Positions 35,990 through 44,265 of a DNA stretch of 64,000 nucleotides are shown one piece after another; positions within the stretch are counted from its first letter, which is position 1; each line of letters begins with the position of its first letter. The notes below the pieces were generated by a model, which saw only the letters and a program-made list of their open reading frames with translations, was not told the origin of the DNA and did no database searches. Made by a program: the position numbers and the translations under genes. Source of the stretch: Schlesneria sp. DSM 10557. Lineage in GTDB: Bacteria > Planctomycetota > Planctomycetia > Planctomycetales > Planctomycetaceae. The DNA lies in NCBI RefSeq assembly GCF_041860085.1, contig NZ_CP124747.1, forward strand, positions 3,224,001 to 3,288,000, in the 5' to 3' direction.

Positions 35990-36683
35990 TCACCAGGAGC
36001 CAAAAAAGGGGATGACGTGCAGCCTGATTCTACAAACACATCCCAGCCGAGGTAATGACCCAGCAACCTCCTCCCGTTTGTTTCCCCGATTTCAAAACTG
36101 CGAAACCCGTCCACACCGGTCCCTTTGCCGAACTCCCTCCCCACCGAGGACGGCTCGTCCGCCCAGACACGCTGAGCCTTCACCGCGAAGCCCCCCAAAC
36201 CTAAGCCCAGCACCGTTCAGCCTGAATCTGTTTACTCTCTCCGGTGGAAAATCAATTCACCCATGCACTGAACTCAATGAATTCCGCCCCAGCGAGCCAG
36301 CCATTGACTCAGTAAACAACGTCCGCGCCCCCCGTTCCCACACGTCCTGAAAGGCCAGCACATATCAAACCGGGGCAAAGCGCCGCGGCGAAAGCCGCGC
36401 AGCGACGTAGAACGATCGGTTGCCATCGCCCTGTAAAGGGCACCACAACACCTCCGAAAGGGACATCGCCGAATTCAACACCCGATTCGCCAGCCTCACC
36501 CGTTCCGGTAGAATAAGTGAACTCCTTAGTTCGAAGGAGAAACAGTGAACCCCTTTAGGGCCAACCCTCGGTATGCAACAGCGACCATGCCTCAAGACCG
36601 AGATTCCAATGAGCCGAGGAGCGACCTCGGGGATTGCGCTGCCAAACAGCATCATTCCGGAATACTGACTCGCTGCGAAGGAA
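35990..36683. other. Intergenic with one repeat copy
   Basis: About 690 bases without a clear gene. It holds repeat copy 2 (36110-36178) and a tight hairpin CGCGGC-GAAA-GCCGCG near 36380-36400. Confidence 0.45.
36110..36178 (+). repeat. 69-bp repeat, copy 2
   Basis: About 91% identical to 34546-34614, here outside any gene. It shares the block CTCCCCACCGAGGACGGC and the end CAGACACGCTGAGCC. Confidence 0.7.
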
Positions 36684-37091
36684 ATGCTCAACATGATTTG
36701 CTGCACGGTTCCCACGCACACGGTCCTGGCCGCACTCACGCACTACTTTTTCCTGGAGAATTACCGTGTCGCTGCCTTATTCAGTGCGTCAACGATCTGC
36801 GGTATTGTCGTCGCCTTGGTTTTGAGGAGAAAGATTCCGCCCCACAGTCTCGCAACCGCATTTGTTGCGGGTACGATCTTTCTTATCCTTCTTCTCCAAA
36901 ATGAAGAATTCTTCCGACTCCTGTCCGACAAGAACGCGGTCCAATACCTGCTGTTTCATACTTGCCTCCTCTTCTCTGTCGCAACGTGCCTCACGTGGCT
37001 CATTTCCTGGGATTCCGAGCGATTAAAGAACAAGAAATCTGGACGCAATAAATCACCCGGGTCCATGAAACGAACACCCTCGTCGCCATAA
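36684..37091 (+). CDS. Small multi-pass membrane protein, unknown
   Basis: A 135-residue protein with about three to four hydrophobic helices (TVLAALTHYFFL, AALFSASTICGIVVALVL, LATAFVAGTIFLILLLQ, LLFHTCLLFSVATCLTWLI). It ends in a charged, basic C-terminus (SERLKNKKSGRNK). The periodic hydrophobicity followed by a positive tail argues for a real gene. An internal ATG at 36693 with AAGGA upstream is an equally good start. No recognised family or partner. Confidence 0.55.
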   Translation: MLNMICCTVPTHTVLAALTHYFFLENYRVAALFSASTICGIVVALVLRRKIPPHSLATAFVAGTIFLILLLQNEEFFRLLSDKNAVQYLLFHTCLLFSVATCLTWLISWDSERLKNKKSGRNKSPGSMKRTPSSP

Positions 37092-37142
37092 ATGTCGACA
37101 GGTTGAACCAGTAGAGGGCGCTGTACCCCCACATCCGAAAAC

Positions 37143-37440
37143 TGGGGGCTGAAGATTGATAATCATCTGCCAGAGCCGATGATGAAGCCTCCCGCCATCC
37201 TGCGGAAGAACATGCTGTTCGTCGGCAGCGAACAGGGAGGTCATCGCGCCACGATCCTGCTCAGTCTGGTCAGTACCAAGTTCTGCGAGGTGGAATCGTG
37301 ACACTGGCTGCGAGCAGTCCTGGAAGAACTCCCCCAACGACCACGCACCGGAGCAGACCCGCCCGACCTGACAGACCTGCTCCCCGATCACTGGCTGAAG
37401 GCCCATCTCGAGCACCGCTGGAACGATCCTCTAGAAAGAA
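37143..37440 (+). pseudogene. IS66-family transposase remnant (C-terminal part, nonsense mutated)
   Basis: One frame reads PPAILRKNMLFVGSEQGGHR and ATILLSLVSTKFCEVES, then a TGA at 37299-37301. In the same frame it continues HWLRAVLEELPQRP and DLTDLLPDHWLKAH. This matches the C-terminal end of IS66 transposases (the GRKNWLFAGSDEGG block, then a L-DVL-LP region and LLPDRW). The N-terminal three quarters and the element ends are gone. It marks the left border of the accessory island. Confidence 0.7.
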
Positions 37441-37750
37441 TGCCAAACGACAACTGGGACGTACGTCACCGCGCACTCACACAGGTTCTACGGACTTGGA
37501 GCTTTGTTTTTGCCGATCCGAGCGAGCCTTTTTGTCCCGGATCACCAAATCAGACGAATTTTGCCTATGATTTCTGGGTTGCAAGAGAAATTTTTTACAT
37601 TTCGGCACAATTCGCCAGTTGACATCGACATGCGTAGTTCATCCGCCTGCGTGGTTGGAGGGGTTGTACAGACATTGCTCTAGTTGCTTGCACAGCTCGC
37701 CGAATTACTCATGAGTCTCGAGCGCAGATGTGCCTAATAGAAGCAACTGA
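37441..37750. other. Intergenic, nothing recognised
   Basis: About 310 bases between the IS66 remnant and the DUF4338 gene. The AT-rich stretch near 37560-37620 may carry the promoter of that gene. Confidence 0.35.
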
Positions 37751-38656
37751 ATGAGAAAGACTTGGCCAAAAACGAGCGGCGTCGTCATCCGTGGAAGAAC
37801 ACTTCTTCAGGATGAACTGGTGCTGATACGTAAGTTAATCCGAGACAATCCGACTTGGGGTCGTACGAGAATTTCTGAGGCGGTATGCCGGGCGTTGGAT
37901 TGGAGACAGCCTAACGGTCGCCTCAAGGATCGAGGATGTCGCGTCGCACTCCTGAAATTGGAAATGCTCGGCTTCTTATCACTTCCGCCCAAAAAGATCG
38001 ATCGAGGTGGACAGCCCCCCCACATAGAAACCAACTCCAACCTCGATCAAACTGAAATTCGTCAGATGCCTCAAGTGCTGGAATTAAGACTGGTCGAATC
38101 AGTCCGAGACTCGCGTCTGTGGAACTCTTTAATTGCCAACCATCATTATTTAGGGCTCGCTACGCCAGTCGGAAGGTTAGTCCGATACTTGATTCTGGGA
38201 GATGGTGCCATACTTGGCGCAATCTCTTTTTCGGATGCAGCCTGGAGTATCAATGGTAGAGATGAATTGCTTCTTGAATTTGGCCTAAATCGCCAGGAAA
38301 TCAGATCGGCAGTCGTATCGAACAATCGTTTTTTGATCCTGCCGCATGTTCAAGTCCGGAATCTTGCCTCCAGAGTTTTAGCCCTTGCGACATCGCAATT
38401 GCTACTCGATTGGAAGGCAAAGTTCATGTCAACTCCTCAATTCTTTGAAACATTCGTTGATCCACGAAGATTTGAAGGAACGTGCTACCGCGCAGCGAAC
38501 TGGACTCTCGTAGGAAAAACCAAGGGTTTCGCGAAGCATGGCGCGACCCACAGAAACGAAAGACTTCCTAAACTCCTCTTCATGCTTGGTATCGGCTACA
38601 ATTGCCAACGCTTCTTACGCGAAAGGTTTCTGGAGCCGAGTCACCGTGCAGCATGA
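37751..38656 (+). CDS. DUF4338 (DruA-like) protein
   Basis: A 301-residue protein. The N-terminal ~90 residues hold a DNA-binding-like helical part (ELVLIRKLIRDNPTWGRTRI, VALLKLEMLGFLSLPPKK). The DUF4338 domain follows: LWNSLIANHHYLGLATPVGR, RYLILGDGAILGAISFSDAA, VVSNNRFLILPHVQVRNLAS, QFFETFVDPRRFEGTCYRAANW and a C-terminal RNERLPKLLFM. This is the domain of DruA from the Druantia anti-phage system, but it also occurs in other mobile contexts. The other known Druantia genes (for example the DruE helicase) are not here. Its 3' end overlaps the start of the kinase-ATPase gene, suggesting one operon. Confidence 0.85.
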   Translation: MRKTWPKTSGVVIRGRTLLQDELVLIRKLIRDNPTWGRTRISEAVCRALDWRQPNGRLKDRGCRVALLKLEMLGFLSLPPKKIDRGGQPPHIETNSNLDQTEIRQMPQVLELRLVESVRDSRLWNSLIANHHYLGLATPVGRLVRYLILGDGAILGAISFSDAAWSINGRDELLLEFGLNRQEIRSAVVSNNRFLILPHVQVRNLASRVLALATSQLLLDWKAKFMSTPQFFETFVDPRRFEGTCYRAANWTLVGKTKGFAKHGATHRNERLPKLLFMLGIGYNCQRFLRERFLEPSHRAA

Positions 38657-40227
38657 TCGCCGAATCCTTGACGACCTCAACCCGTTACTGCTCTCTGGAC
38701 ATTCTGTCCTGATTGTTTGGAATAGAGACCAGCGATCGTACAAACTGATTGAACAACTTGGGCGAGGACAGACTGCCATTGCTTGGAAGGTCGAAGATTC
38801 CCTCGGGCGAACTTACGCGCTGAAGCTTGTCCCCAAGACTGAGTTTAAAAACCACAGCCTCGACGCCGAAGCACGCAGGGCCAGTAACTTAGATGGAACG
38901 CGATTCGCCAGAGTTGATTTTTATGGTGATTTGCAACTGGACACTGACGTTTCGGCTCTCTCTGCGTTCTATGGGGTGATTGTCGTCTGGATTGAGGGAA
39001 CATCGCTGCAACGATTTTTAGAAGACCCGAATACGGTGGTCGACGGTGCATCATTCTGCCGTCTTGCGAAGGATCTATGTCAAGTTCTTCAAGAATTGCG
39101 TGATTGCCAGCCTCGGCTGACGCATAATGATCTTCACGACGAGAATGTGATTATCTACGCCAAGCGTGACCCACTTTCCAACATTTTTTCTCACCACCTC
39201 ACGGTCATTGACACTGGGCAACTCAAATCAATCGAACGGTGGGACGAGCTGCTTGACAACTGGCGAGATCAATGTTCAACCCTTGAATCTGTCAACAATG
39301 CGTCACTCTCACCCACTATTGTTCGGATCAGGGAACGTATCGAATGGTTCTCAAGAACAGATCAAGAATGGATCGTGTGCCATTTATGCAACTTATACAA
39401 TAAGATGCTTAAAAACGTATCGCGCCTATCGCCATCCGATAAGAAGTTTGCGCGAGATCTCCCAATGCTTCTCTGCCAAATGGTGGATTCTAATCATTCA
39501 AGACGCTTGGACGATCCAACCCAAATGTATCGCGAGGTTGAGCGACTTTGGAGGCAAGCCGTTGAAGTGGGCCCGCCTCCAATGACAACGCCGTTCGACC
39601 TTCCATCAGCGGAGTTGATTCGAAGTGACAGGCAGCTGATGACTCTCTTCTCGGAAGAATACCCGAGGATTGACGCTTGTAGAAGCGGTTCACCACTCTA
39701 TATTTACGGGCCCCGAGGATCGGGTAAATCCACAATTCTTCGGTCATTATCGATAAAAGCCCTTCTCGCTAGCGCAAATCCGAAAGATGAATTGGAGAAG
39801 ATTTCGTTTTTTGGTGTATACCTCTCAAGCAGCCAAGAATTACGTTCCCGATTCTGGCTGATGACGGAATCCGACTTTGCCGCCCTCGAAGGACACGTCG
39901 TACGGTACTTCAATTTGTTGTTGATTGAGGCTCTCGTCGAGACACTGGATTGCTTACACACGACGGCCACCAACACTGCAATCGGTGACGACATCGGAGC
40001 ACTTGGAACGCTAACGACTACTATTGCCCATGAATGCGCGCGCGTGATTCGATACCGGCTTGGCATTGATGCGTCCGGTATTGTTTACTCGGGGATGTCA
40101 GAGTTAAAGTCACTTCGTCACGATATCCAACGAACTCGTGATGATCTGTGGCTCCGTATTCTCGACCGCAGTGAACCCTCTCACCGCCCTGACGCTCAAC
40201 TACTGTTCGACGTAGTCAAAGACTTAG

Positions 40228-41748
40228 CAGCCTGTTGAAAAACTCCCAAAAGCCAATATCCCTGATATACTCAACGGGCCTTGTTGAGAAGATGGTATCT
40301 GGAGGATTTGGCGGTGTCGCTGGGGAAGCGTGAATCAGAGAGTCAACGGGAATTCTGGCTGGAGACGGATCGTCTGGCGACCGGTCCAGGACATGTGTTT
40401 TACGACAAACTCAATCGCTTGCTGCGTGAACACGGGTTTGATCTGTTCGTCGAGCAGTTGTGCCAGCCGCACTACAAGAGTGGTGGCCGCCCTTCGATTC
40501 CTCCAGGCGTCTACTTTCGAATGCTGATGATTGGCTATCTGGAAGGGATCGACTCTCAGCGGGGAATCGCCTGGCGGTGCGAAGACTCCTTGGCGCTGCG
40601 GCGTTTTCTGGGAATCAGCCTGTCGGAAGAGACTCCTGACCACAGCAGTCTGACTCGTATCCGTGATCGGTTACCGCTGTCGGTTCACGAGGAAGTCTTT
40701 CAGTACATCCTGTTTGTGATCGAGGAACAGGGCCTACTGAAGGCCAGGACGGTCGGAGTGGACTCAACGTACCTGGAAGCCAACGCGGCGATGAAGTCCA
40801 TTATCCGCAAAGATACGGGGGAAGACTGGAAGGAGTACCTGAAGCGGTTGATGAAGGAAGAGGGCCTGCTGGGAGAGGGAGATGACGACCCGACGGATGA
40901 GGAACTGCGGCGGTTCGACCAGCAGCGAGCGAAACGAGGAAAGAAGAAGGTCTCCAACGCCGAATGGGCCTCACGTACCGATCCTTCCAGTAAAATTGTG
41001 AAGATGAAGGACGGGCGCACTCACCTGGGCTACAAGGCCGAGCACGTCATTGATCTGGAGAGTGAAGTCATCCTGTCCGCGACCGTTTACACGGGAACGG
41101 AAGGGGATTCGCAGACATTACTGGCGAGCGTTCTGACGGCTCAAACACACTTGGAACAGAGCGGAAGTTCCCTGAAGATTGAAGAGGTGGTGGCTGACAA
41201 GGGGTATCACACGAACGAGCAGTTAGCCGGGGCAGAGGAGATGGACCTGCGGACCTATATCCCCAAGCCGAAGTCCCGTTACCGCCGTCGCTGGAAAGAC
41301 AAACCTGTCGAGCAGCATAGGGCGGTGGCAAACAACCGCCGCCGGATGACTCGGGCGAAGGGAAAGAGCTTGCAGCGTGCTCGCAGCGAGAAGGTGGAGC
41401 GAAGTTTTGCCCACGTCTGTCGGACCGGGGGATCTCGAAGGACATGGCTACGAGGCCTGGCCAAGATCAACAAACGCTATCTGATGGTGGCTGCCACCCG
41501 GAATCTGGGAATCTTGATGCTCAAGCTGTTCGGAATGGGCAAACCGAGGACGCTGCACACGGCCAGGGGCCGTATTTCGGCCATTATTCCGGTCTATAGT
41601 TCACTCAAAATCGCTCTCTGGAGCCATCATCGGCGACACTTCCCTCTACCGGCTACTTGCATGGCCTTCTGAGTCTGTCCGCCACATTTTCTCGCAAATA
41701 CGAAAATCGGATGAAACCTCTGAAATTCACAGATTCTTCAACAGGCTG
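40228..41748 (+). mobile_element. IS1182-like insertion sequence, copy 1
   Basis: A 1521-bp element with terminal inverted repeats: CAGCCTGTTGAAAAA at the left, and the complement CAGCCTGTTGAAGAA at the right. It is flanked by a 4-bp direct duplication TTAG (40224-40227 and 41749-41752), as usual for IS1182 elements. It carries one transposase. An apparently identical copy in opposite orientation is at 44266-45786. Intact ends, target duplication and perfect frame restoration of the host gene show a recent insertion. Confidence 0.92.
40281..41672 (+). CDS. DDE transposase of the IS1182-like element, copy 1
   Basis: A 463-residue transposase beginning at TTG 40281. An N-terminal DUF772-type domain (GGRPSIPPGVYFRMLMIGYL, DSLALRRFLGISL, DHSSLTRIRDRL) is followed by the DDE catalytic domain. 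First Asp in TVGVDSTYLEANAAM, second in VVADKGYHTNEQL, Glu in RSEKVERSFAHVC. A charged insertion (GEGDDDPTDEELRRFDQQRA) separates the first two. Full length, so likely active. Confidence 0.92.
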   Translation: MLRRWYLEDLAVSLGKRESESQREFWLETDRLATGPGHVFYDKLNRLLREHGFDLFVEQLCQPHYKSGGRPSIPPGVYFRMLMIGYLEGIDSQRGIAWRCEDSLALRRFLGISLSEETPDHSSLTRIRDRLPLSVHEEVFQYILFVIEEQGLLKARTVGVDSTYLEANAAMKSIIRKDTGEDWKEYLKRLMKEEGLLGEGDDDPTDEELRRFDQQRAKRGKKKVSNAEWASRTDPSSKIVKMKDGRTHLGYKAEHVIDLESEVILSATVYTGTEGDSQTLLASVLTAQTHLEQSGSSLKIEEVVADKGYHTNEQLAGAEEMDLRTYIPKPKSRYRRRWKDKPVEQHRAVANNRRRMTRAKGKSLQRARSEKVERSFAHVCRTGGSRRTWLRGLAKINKRYLMVAATRNLGILMLKLFGMGKPRTLHTARGRISAIIPVYSSLKIALWSHHRRHFPLPATCMAF

Positions 41749-42859
41749 TTAGAAACAACCTGGTCCATCCTGGCGAATCGACGCATCGTATTTCTGATTG
41801 ATGACTATAGCAACCAACGCATTCCCCGTGCTCTTCAAAAGCGACTCAATCAAGCGATCACTTTTTCCAAACAAGGTAGTCCAATTTTTAAGGTAACTTC
41901 AGAGTACGATGGCGTCGATCTTGAAGGTGTTCAAGAAGGCCGCGAAGTCAGTGAGGTCAACGTTGGCTTCGAATACATTAGCCTCACTGACACACGTCGC
42001 TTTAGATTTCTTCAAAACGTACTGGAGAAACGATTTAAATATTGCGGCTTCGATGTAGACCTACTCACCGTGCTGCCACTGAGCCAGATTGGCCCAGCAA
42101 TTCCAATGGCGAAGTCGATCAAAGATGCTCACCTCAATAGTCGGCGGTTTCATTACCATGGCCTAGATACAATTAGTGACTTGTGCTCAGGCGATTTCGC
42201 GATGGGCATCGATGTCGTTAGAAGGATTTTCGAGCATGCGGCCGCCGATTGGCGACGGCCAACCGCGATTTCAGCCCAGAAGCAAGATGAGGCAGTTCGG
42301 GAATACGCCAAACAAGAATTTGAGTACATTCGACACCAATCGCAAGATGGGCGCCGGAAATACGAGATCGCTGACCGACTGTGCTGGCTGTCAAAGGAAT
42401 GCATCCTCAAGCTGGAAGTGATGAAAGACGGAAAACGAGTTCCTTTGATTAAGAATCATTTGGATGTAAGTGAAAAAGCGTTTCGTGACCTTGAACGCGA
42501 TTTCCCAGAAATGTGGCAACTGTTCCAAGACTTGACTCGTTCCGGTATTCTCTTTCCGATTCAACCGAGTCGTGCGATGGAGGCACGCGATGCGACGAGA
42601 CGATTCATGATCCGCCGAATTTTGCTAGCACGGTATACGACCGTTCTGGGGCGTCATCGACCAATTAGAATTGATGACGTTCAGCGGCTGATGTGGCTTC
42701 TTACAGACCCAGCAGACTTCGTGACAAACGAGCTCGGCTTAGCAGCAGATAGAGAAGATGAAAACGGAGAGTTCACCAGAACAGTGCCAAGGGCTAATGA
42801 TTCAACAAGCTCAGTTCGACAGCGACGGCTCTTTTGAGCACGACTGAAAGGTACGGCGG

Positions 42860-43969
42860 ATGCCTCAGATTTCACAAACCACAATTGCGGACGTTATAGG
42901 AAGGTTGCCGCAACTCGTTTTGTGGAGTGCAGCCAATATTGAGAGCTCAATAAGGCTGCTGATAGTTTGCGCTGGATTTGAAGAACGTGCGGCAGCGATT
43001 GTCAAGGAACTCAAACATGTGACCGTCGATCACCTGCTCGTCATAGAGTATCCGACGAATCAAGCGGAGAACGCAACTTCACTCTCTCGATTTGATTCGA
43101 TCCGCGCGAAGAATCGGCACCATATCAAGTATAGCAGATCGACATTTCTTTCAGACGTAGGACGTGAAGTAGAAAGATGTGTGGGGTCCCCAAGTCGAAT
43201 CCTTATCGACGTTTCAGCGATGGCATCCTACGTCACCTCTCGTGTGTTGAAATCAGTGTGGGAACGATGCGGCTCTTCTTCAGTATTGATTTTTTACGCC
43301 GAGGCCCAGACGTATCATCCCACTCATGATGACTGGAACACGTTTTTCGCCAATGTGCCTGATCCTGACGACAATCTATCGATTGCAGCATGCTACGAAG
43401 ACTCCTACTTTCAATCACGAGGCGTTGATGAGACCTATGAGTGTGATGCATTCCCGGGCCGCAACGAAGGACCGCTTGCAACAGAACTAGTCATTATTCC
43501 GAGCTTCAGTCTTCAGCGAGTCAAGTCGATGACAACTTTAGCAGAAGCAAGGTACAATGTAACTGCAAAGACAACTCATTGGTTTTTGGGATCTCCACCG
43601 AACAAGTCAACCAACGGATGGAGATTTGATGCAGTTGCCAAGCTATATAACGTTCGCTCAGGTGGCGTTGCTGTCGATACGCGGGACTACCGAGATATTC
43701 TCAGAAAGCTCGATGAGACTTGGACAGAAGCACTCAAGAATGAGCGACATTTGGTGCTCGGAGGAATGGGCAGTAAGCTACAGAATATCGGAGTATTTCT
43801 GTTTCTCACGATACATTCCGAATGCGGTTTACTTCATTGCGAACCGAAGGAGTTTATCGCAAACCGCTATACTGAAGGAATTGGCCCGACCTGGTGCTTA
43901 GACATCGGAGAGATTCTGGCGATGAAAGATCTCTTGGAATCGCGAGGATCACTTAAGTTCATGTGGTGA
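42860..43969 (+). CDS. Rossmann-like protein of unknown function, partner of the kinase-ATPase
   Basis: A 369-residue soluble protein, 22 bases downstream of the kinase-ATPase stop. The N-terminal half alternates strands and helices like a Rossmann or TOPRIM-related fold: IRLLIVCAGFEERAAAIVKE, HLLVIEYPTNQAENATSL, ILIDVSAMASYVTSRVLKSV and SSVLIFYAEAQTYHP. The C-terminal half has VLGGMGSKLQNIGVFLFLT and LLHCEPKEFIANRYTEG. I do not recognise a family or catalytic residues, although the conserved-looking FEER, IDVSAM and EAQTYHP patches would suit a nucleotide or nucleic-acid binding effector. Tight linkage suggests it acts with the kinase-ATPase. Confidence 0.75.
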   Translation: MPQISQTTIADVIGRLPQLVLWSAANIESSIRLLIVCAGFEERAAAIVKELKHVTVDHLLVIEYPTNQAENATSLSRFDSIRAKNRHHIKYSRSTFLSDVGREVERCVGSPSRILIDVSAMASYVTSRVLKSVWERCGSSSVLIFYAEAQTYHPTHDDWNTFFANVPDPDDNLSIAACYEDSYFQSRGVDETYECDAFPGRNEGPLATELVIIPSFSLQRVKSMTTLAEARYNVTAKTTHWFLGSPPNKSTNGWRFDAVAKLYNVRSGGVAVDTRDYRDILRKLDETWTEALKNERHLVLGGMGSKLQNIGVFLFLTIHSECGLLHCEPKEFIANRYTEGIGPTWCLDIGEILAMKDLLESRGSLKFMW

Positions 43970-44099
43970 AGCGAGGAACCCCTTCCTGAAGCGGCTACAT
44001 GCCGTCGGCACCGCTCGGGGTAGAGTGGGAAATCCACAACTGCACATGGACCAGTATTGCACGCTGTGCTGCTCTGGTTCTATTCACCCATCGTCTTCT

Positions 44100-44222
44100 A
44101 TTCACCCATCGTCGCTTCGCCGCGTGGCCTGCAGCAGTTTTCCCAGCTGAAGAAGATCCAGCAGAGACTACTTGCGTCACGCCCGACCTCGCTGTCTGAT
44201 TCTACGATTTTGAAATCCGCCC
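44100..44222 (+). mobile_element. 3'-end remnant of an ISKra4-type element
   Basis: Residues EDPAETTCVTPDLAV, the stop and the following GATTTTGAAATCCGCCC match the end of the intact ISKra4-type transposase (HQTTCVTPELAV) and its terminal repeat at 51713-51737, with several differences. Only the end is left, in opposite orientation to the intact copy; the left limit is approximate. The element border is CCGCCC at 44217-44222. Confidence 0.65.
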
Positions 44223-44265
44223 GCAACATACTGTCGCACCCATACTTAAACACCCCTCTGCTTAG

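Larger units (their letters stand above)
38646..42837 (+). pseudogene. Protein kinase/P-loop ATPase fusion, split by an insertion sequence
   Basis: The gene reads 38646-40227 and resumes at 41753 after removal of the 1521-bp element and one TTAG copy, giving an intact frame of 888 codons. The kinase-fold half has LGRGQTAIAWKV, Lys60 in YALKLVPK, LTHNDLHDENV (Asp162) and VIDTGQ in place of DFG. The ATPase half has Walker A YGPRGSGKST (Lys361) and, just past the insertion, a Walker B-like IVFLIDDYS (Asp544/545), then FKVTSEYDG. The insertion lies between Walker A and B at codon 527/528, so this copy is inactive unless a truncated kinase still works. The GTG start at 38646 overlaps the DUF4338 stop; an ATG at 38538 is the alternative. 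It resembles STAND-like signalling ATPases of conflict systems; this is inference. Confidence 0.85.

Noticed and set aside
36365-36739. 124-codon minus-strand frame
   Set aside because: Composition and lack of a ribosome-binding site argue against it, and it overlaps the start of the membrane-protein gene on the other strand.
37751-43969. Calling this region a Druantia system
   Set aside because: Only the DUF4338 protein resembles Druantia; no large DruE-type helicase or other Druantia components are present, so the name is not justified.
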